Shown: piece after piece, positions 61,258 through 64,000 of the stretch
How positions within the stretch are numbered: the first letter of the stretch is position 1
Layout: every line of letters starts with the position of its first letter
DNA from: Bernardetia sp. ABR2-2B
GTDB lineage: Bacteria > Bacteroidota > Bacteroidia > Cytophagales > Bernardetiaceae
DNA: 64,000 nucleotides
Assembly: GCF_037126435.1 (NCBI RefSeq)
Contig: NZ_CP147020.1
Coordinates: forward strand, 2,221,293-2,285,292
Direction: 5' to 3'
The notes under the pieces: model-generated
Told to the model about the DNA's origin: nothing
Databases searched by the model: none
The model's input: only the letters and a program-made list of their open reading frames with translations
Program-made: the position numbers and the translations under genes

Positions 61258-62436
61258 TTATCTTACTCTAGAAAAAGCCTCAAAAACCCAATTGAGAATT
61301 ACCATCATTAGTGATTGAACAGGAATTCCGATTACAAAAGGAACAAAATAATTCATCATTCGCCACGATTCTTCTACTTTATAATAATGCTTTCTACTCC
61401 ACCAACAATACCAATACTCTGAACAACAGGTACGACACATTTCGTCTGTTCCGAATAAAAATTCACTCAAAACCAAAGATGGAATTACTACAATAAGTGT
61501 TGCGAAGATGACTTTATTATTAAAAACAAAAGGCAAGTTTTTTCCTTTTTTCTTACGATTTCGTGCTGTTCTTTTTTCGGTAAGTTTGGGGAATAGTTTG
61601 CGTTTGAAGCCCCACATCATTAAAAGTGTAGTCAGAATAGGAACTACCCAATACAAATGTCCATAATGAATACGCTCTTTTACTAGCCAACGAGTATGAT
61701 TATCAATTTGAGCCGTCAAAACTTTTGCATTAAACCAACTAATCATAAAGCCAATAAAAACAAAGACAAAGGTAAAAAGTAGAAAATCAGAAACCCAAGG
61801 TTTTTTGGTTTGAGGAATAATATAGTTTTTATAAAAGGCTTTTAATGAGTGTTTTATTGTCCAAAAGGTTTCGGTAAAAGCTCCTGTAAACTTCGAAGAG
61901 GTAGAAAAAGAAGGTAAATCGTCAATTTCTATGTATTTTCTACCATTTTTTTCTGGTTTGGTTTTGTAGTAAGTATTTCGTTTTTGAGAAGTAACCCAAA
62001 CATACTTTCCATAAAGTTGATTATCATACGACTTTCCTTGCTCAACAGCTTCTAAAAATGCTCTTTTACCTACATCAGCACGTTTACACTCTATAATAAT
62101 GTCGTCATTTTGATGCTGATTATCCGAAAAAATAACAATATCAACAAATCGATAACTAGAGCCCATTTTTACTTTTCGCTCAAAAGCTATTTTATTTGGG
62201 TCATATTTTTTTTCTAAGACGAGCTTTATATATGCCCACGCCCTTACCTCCTCTTCAGGCTCCCACCTCAAACGCATGGCTTGAAAAGGATAGAAAACAT
62301 AACGGTCTTTTCCTGTGCCATCAAAACGAATGAGTCCTTCCAAAATTCCTTTTTTCAAGATTTCGGACATTTTGTAAGGGTCTAATGATTTTACCGTTTT
62401 TCTATTATTTCTTTTTGAAGTAGAGTTAGTAGCCAA
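61258..62436 (-). CDS. HsdR N-terminal-type nuclease domain fused to four membrane segments
   Basis: A 392-aa protein. Residues 55-150 match the type I restriction HsdR N-terminal (HSDR_N_2) domain: RWEPEEEVRAWAYIKLVLEK, E86 in IAFERKVKMGS, D99 in RFVDIVIF and E116/K118 in IIIECKRADVGKR, then EQGKSYDNQLYGKYVWVTSQ. The nuclease residues look intact. The C-terminus has four hydrophobic segments near 216-236, 260-277, 308-327 and 362-386, plus a Cys-rich loop (MCRTCCSEYWYCWW). No HsdM/S genes adjoin. The start may be TTG 62436 (used) or ATG 62370. Confidence 0.8.
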   Translation of the reverse strand: MATNSTSKRNNRKTVKSLDPYKMSEILKKGILEGLIRFDGTGKDRYVFYPFQAMRLRWEPEEEVRAWAYIKLVLEKKYDPNKIAFERKVKMGSSYRFVDIVIFSDNQHQNDDIIIECKRADVGKRAFLEAVEQGKSYDNQLYGKYVWVTSQKRNTYYKTKPEKNGRKYIEIDDLPSFSTSSKFTGAFTETFWTIKHSLKAFYKNYIIPQTKKPWVSDFLLFTFVFVFIGFMISWFNAKVLTAQIDNHTRWLVKERIHYGHLYWVVPILTTLLMMWGFKRKLFPKLTEKRTARNRKKKGKNLPFVFNNKVIFATLIVVIPSLVLSEFLFGTDEMCRTCCSEYWYCWWSRKHYYKVEESWRMMNYFVPFVIGIPVQSLMMVILNWVFEAFSRVR

Positions 62437-62736
62437 TTTATGGAGTAAGTTATATTTAATTAGATAGAATGAAATTAGCTTTAAAAATGCGTTTTTTTTA
62501 CTAAAAATCCTAACTCACTTTATCAAAACACTATCTTTTGCTATTATTTTTGACAAAAGGATAATTATTTAATTTGATAAAATTGTATTAATCAAATATC
62601 AAAAAAAATATTTTATAAAAGTAAAAGAAATAATTTGTTTTATAAATTTACTCCATCTACATTTGTCGCACCTAAATCCTTTACGAAAAACTATTTATAT
62701 TCATATTAAATATTTATCTAAATCTATTTTTCAGTC
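62437..62736. other. divergent intergenic region
   Basis: 300 bases of AT-rich DNA between divergent genes. No ORF, hairpin with T-tract, or known repeat. Presumed to hold both promoters. Confidence 0.5.
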
Positions 62737-64000
62737 ATGTACAAAAAGACATTCCTATTTTTAATTTTATTATTTTGCTATTTATTGCAAAGTAACTATA
62801 TCTATGCTCAAGCTAATTTTATTGAAGTAATATCCAATGAATCAATTAAGTTTTCTAAAAAAGGACAAGAAAAACTAAATCGTATAAAAAATCAAAAGCT
62901 CTATCAAGAACCTTTGTTGGTTCGATTTAATGATGTTGAGAAAGTCATTGAAGAAAACAAACTTGAATTTGTACTACCTAATTATCCTTGTAAATTATAT
63001 TTTACATATCAAAGTGGAGAGTATGAAGATAGTAATAATTACCATTGGTACGGAACTCTCTTTAATGAGAAACAACAGAACTGTTCTGGTGGAAGTATTT
63101 TGTTTGTAAAAAAGAACGGCAAAACCTTTGGGACAATAGATGTAGATGGCAACTCCTACGAATTTGTAGAAATAGAAAATGGCTATCAAATGCTCTATAA
63201 AATAGACTCTGAACACAAAGGAGTTTGTGGTAATTTAGATAAAAATGTCATATCTCCTACAAAAAAGCCAACATTAGACGAAGTCATAGACCAAAACACA
63301 GCAGAGCGCATACAGTGTCTAGAACTCACAAAAGTACGTGTATTAGTGCTTTACACTCCAGCAGCAGATGCAACAGCAGATATAAATGCAGCTACTACCA
63401 TAGGCATACAACAGTTAAAAACAGCTCTAACTAACTCTGGTGTCGGAAAAGACGATGTAGATATAGAACTCGCTGGTTTGTTACCTTTTAGTTTTACTGA
63501 AACTAACAACATTTATAAAGATGTGGAATCTCTTAGTAAGAGTTCTACTGCACAGTCTTTACGTACCCAATATCAAGCTGATGTTGTCGTTCTTCTGACA
63601 GATGGAATATATGGTTTGATACTAGGAATTGCAGCAGGTGGAGAAGTTAATACACAATTTGAAAATGGGTATGCTATTGTAGAAGCTACTGTAGCTTCTC
63701 AACAGACCTTTGCCCATGAAGTAGGACATATATTAGGAGCAAGACACCAATACGATATCGATAATGTAGGGACGATAGAACACGCCTACATTTTCAGACC
63801 CGGATGGTGGCCCACAGCCGAATGTTTTACGATTATGTCAGGAGATTTGACTTATAACCAAAGGCAAAGAAGACTTTTACACTTTAGCAATCCGAATATA
63901 AATTATAATGGTCATGCAACGGGAGATAATCACAGAAGCAACACAGCAAAACATTTCAGAACCACTGGCAAAATAGTAGCAAATCACATTCCTAATGTTG
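62737..64000 (+). CDS. secreted metzincin metalloprotease (M12B-like), truncated by the window end
   Basis: An open frame from ATG 62737 runs past the right edge. The signal peptide (FLFLILLFCYLLQSNYIYAQ) is followed by a propeptide-like region (VLPNYPCKLYFTYQSGEYED; SGGSILFVKKNGKTFGTIDV). The catalytic domain starts near LVLYTPAADATADINAATTI. The zinc motif HEVGHILGARH begins at residue 327, the HExxHxxGxxH pattern of reprolysin-type metzincins. TIMSGDLTYN later in the sequence supplies the Met-turn. A T9SS domain probably follows outside the window. Likely an extracellular protease. Confidence 0.85.
   Translation, partial: MYKKTFLFLILLFCYLLQSNYIYAQANFIEVISNESIKFSKKGQEKLNRIKNQKLYQEPLLVRFNDVEKVIEENKLEFVLPNYPCKLYFTYQSGEYEDSNNYHWYGTLFNEKQQNCSGGSILFVKKNGKTFGTIDVDGNSYEFVEIENGYQMLYKIDSEHKGVCGNLDKNVISPTKKPTLDEVIDQNTAERIQCLELTKVRVLVLYTPAADATADINAATTIGIQQLKTALTNSGVGKDDVDIELAGLLPFSFTETNNIYKDVESLSKSSTAQSLRTQYQADVVVLLTDGIYGLILGIAAGGEVNTQFENGYAIVEATVASQQTFAHEVGHILGARHQYDIDNVGTIEHAYIFRPGWWPTAECFTIMSGDLTYNQRQRRLLHFSNPNINYNGHATGDNHRSNTAKHFRTTGKIVANHIPNV

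Overview
The window reads as a chromosomal segment of a Bacteroidota bacterium, most likely Cytophagales. The DNA is strongly AT-rich, and several secreted proteins end in type IX secretion (T9SS) sorting domains, both type A and the CHU_C/type B form. There are also 7TMR-DISM sensor, Lacal_2735-type, DUF4349 and DUF6268 proteins, and a paired diheme-cytochrome/PhoX-like cluster typical of the phylum. A Bernardetia/Flexibacter-like organism fits, but the genus is an inference. I saw no tRNA, rRNA or CRISPR array. I did not call promoters, because no Bacteroidota -33/-7 pair was convincing.

Layout. 1-9.5 kb: a truncated 7TMR-DISM sensor, a minus-strand run of quinone oxidoreductase, two rRNA methyltransferases (SpoU type and RsmG), a nuclease-fold membrane protein and a GtrB-like glycosyltransferase, then plus-strand thioredoxin, small conserved genes and mnmA. 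9.5-11.1 kb: a RAYT (Y1 transposase) flanked by inverted hairpins, preceded by two tandem copies of its own deleted form. 11.1-20.7 kb: a T9SS type B adhesin-like protein, a phosphoesterase, a Sua5-type tRNA t6A enzyme, a lysine-forming saccharopine dehydrogenase-like enzyme and hypotheticals. A 52-bp tandem repeat lies between two convergent genes. 20.9-27.3 kb: a minus-strand extracytoplasmic redox/outer-membrane group (imelysin-cytochrome c peroxidase fusion, PhoX-like lipoprotein, Omp85-type barrel, diheme cytochrome lipoprotein). The last of these is broken in its signal peptide by a small mobile element. 27.5-38 kb: scpA, an isochorismatase, a lone TonB-plug/T9SS fusion, leucine-type dehydrogenase, a frameshifted membrane gene, trxA and a CtpA-like protease.

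38-47 kb: dnaB with an in-frame intein inside the Walker A loop, dinD, a second copy of the mobile element, a DUF6268 barrel, a methyltransferase and a DUF4349 lipoprotein. 47-64 kb: large T9SS repeat proteins, a nucleotide-sugar dehydrogenase, ferredoxin, two tandem T9SS paralogues with nearly identical 3' ends, an orphan OmpR-type regulator, an esterase-like lipoprotein, an HsdR-N nuclease domain fused to four membrane segments, and a metzincin protease cut by the window end.

The strongest observations are these: a miniature element family with 12-bp inverted ends and 8-bp target duplications, one copy of which breaks a gene that can be rebuilt exactly; a RAYT/hairpin array with stem covariation; a class 3-like intein with an apparently dead endonuclease; and a membrane-anchored HsdR-N protein. 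Much of the intergenic DNA is built from short palindromic modules that recur inside different elements.
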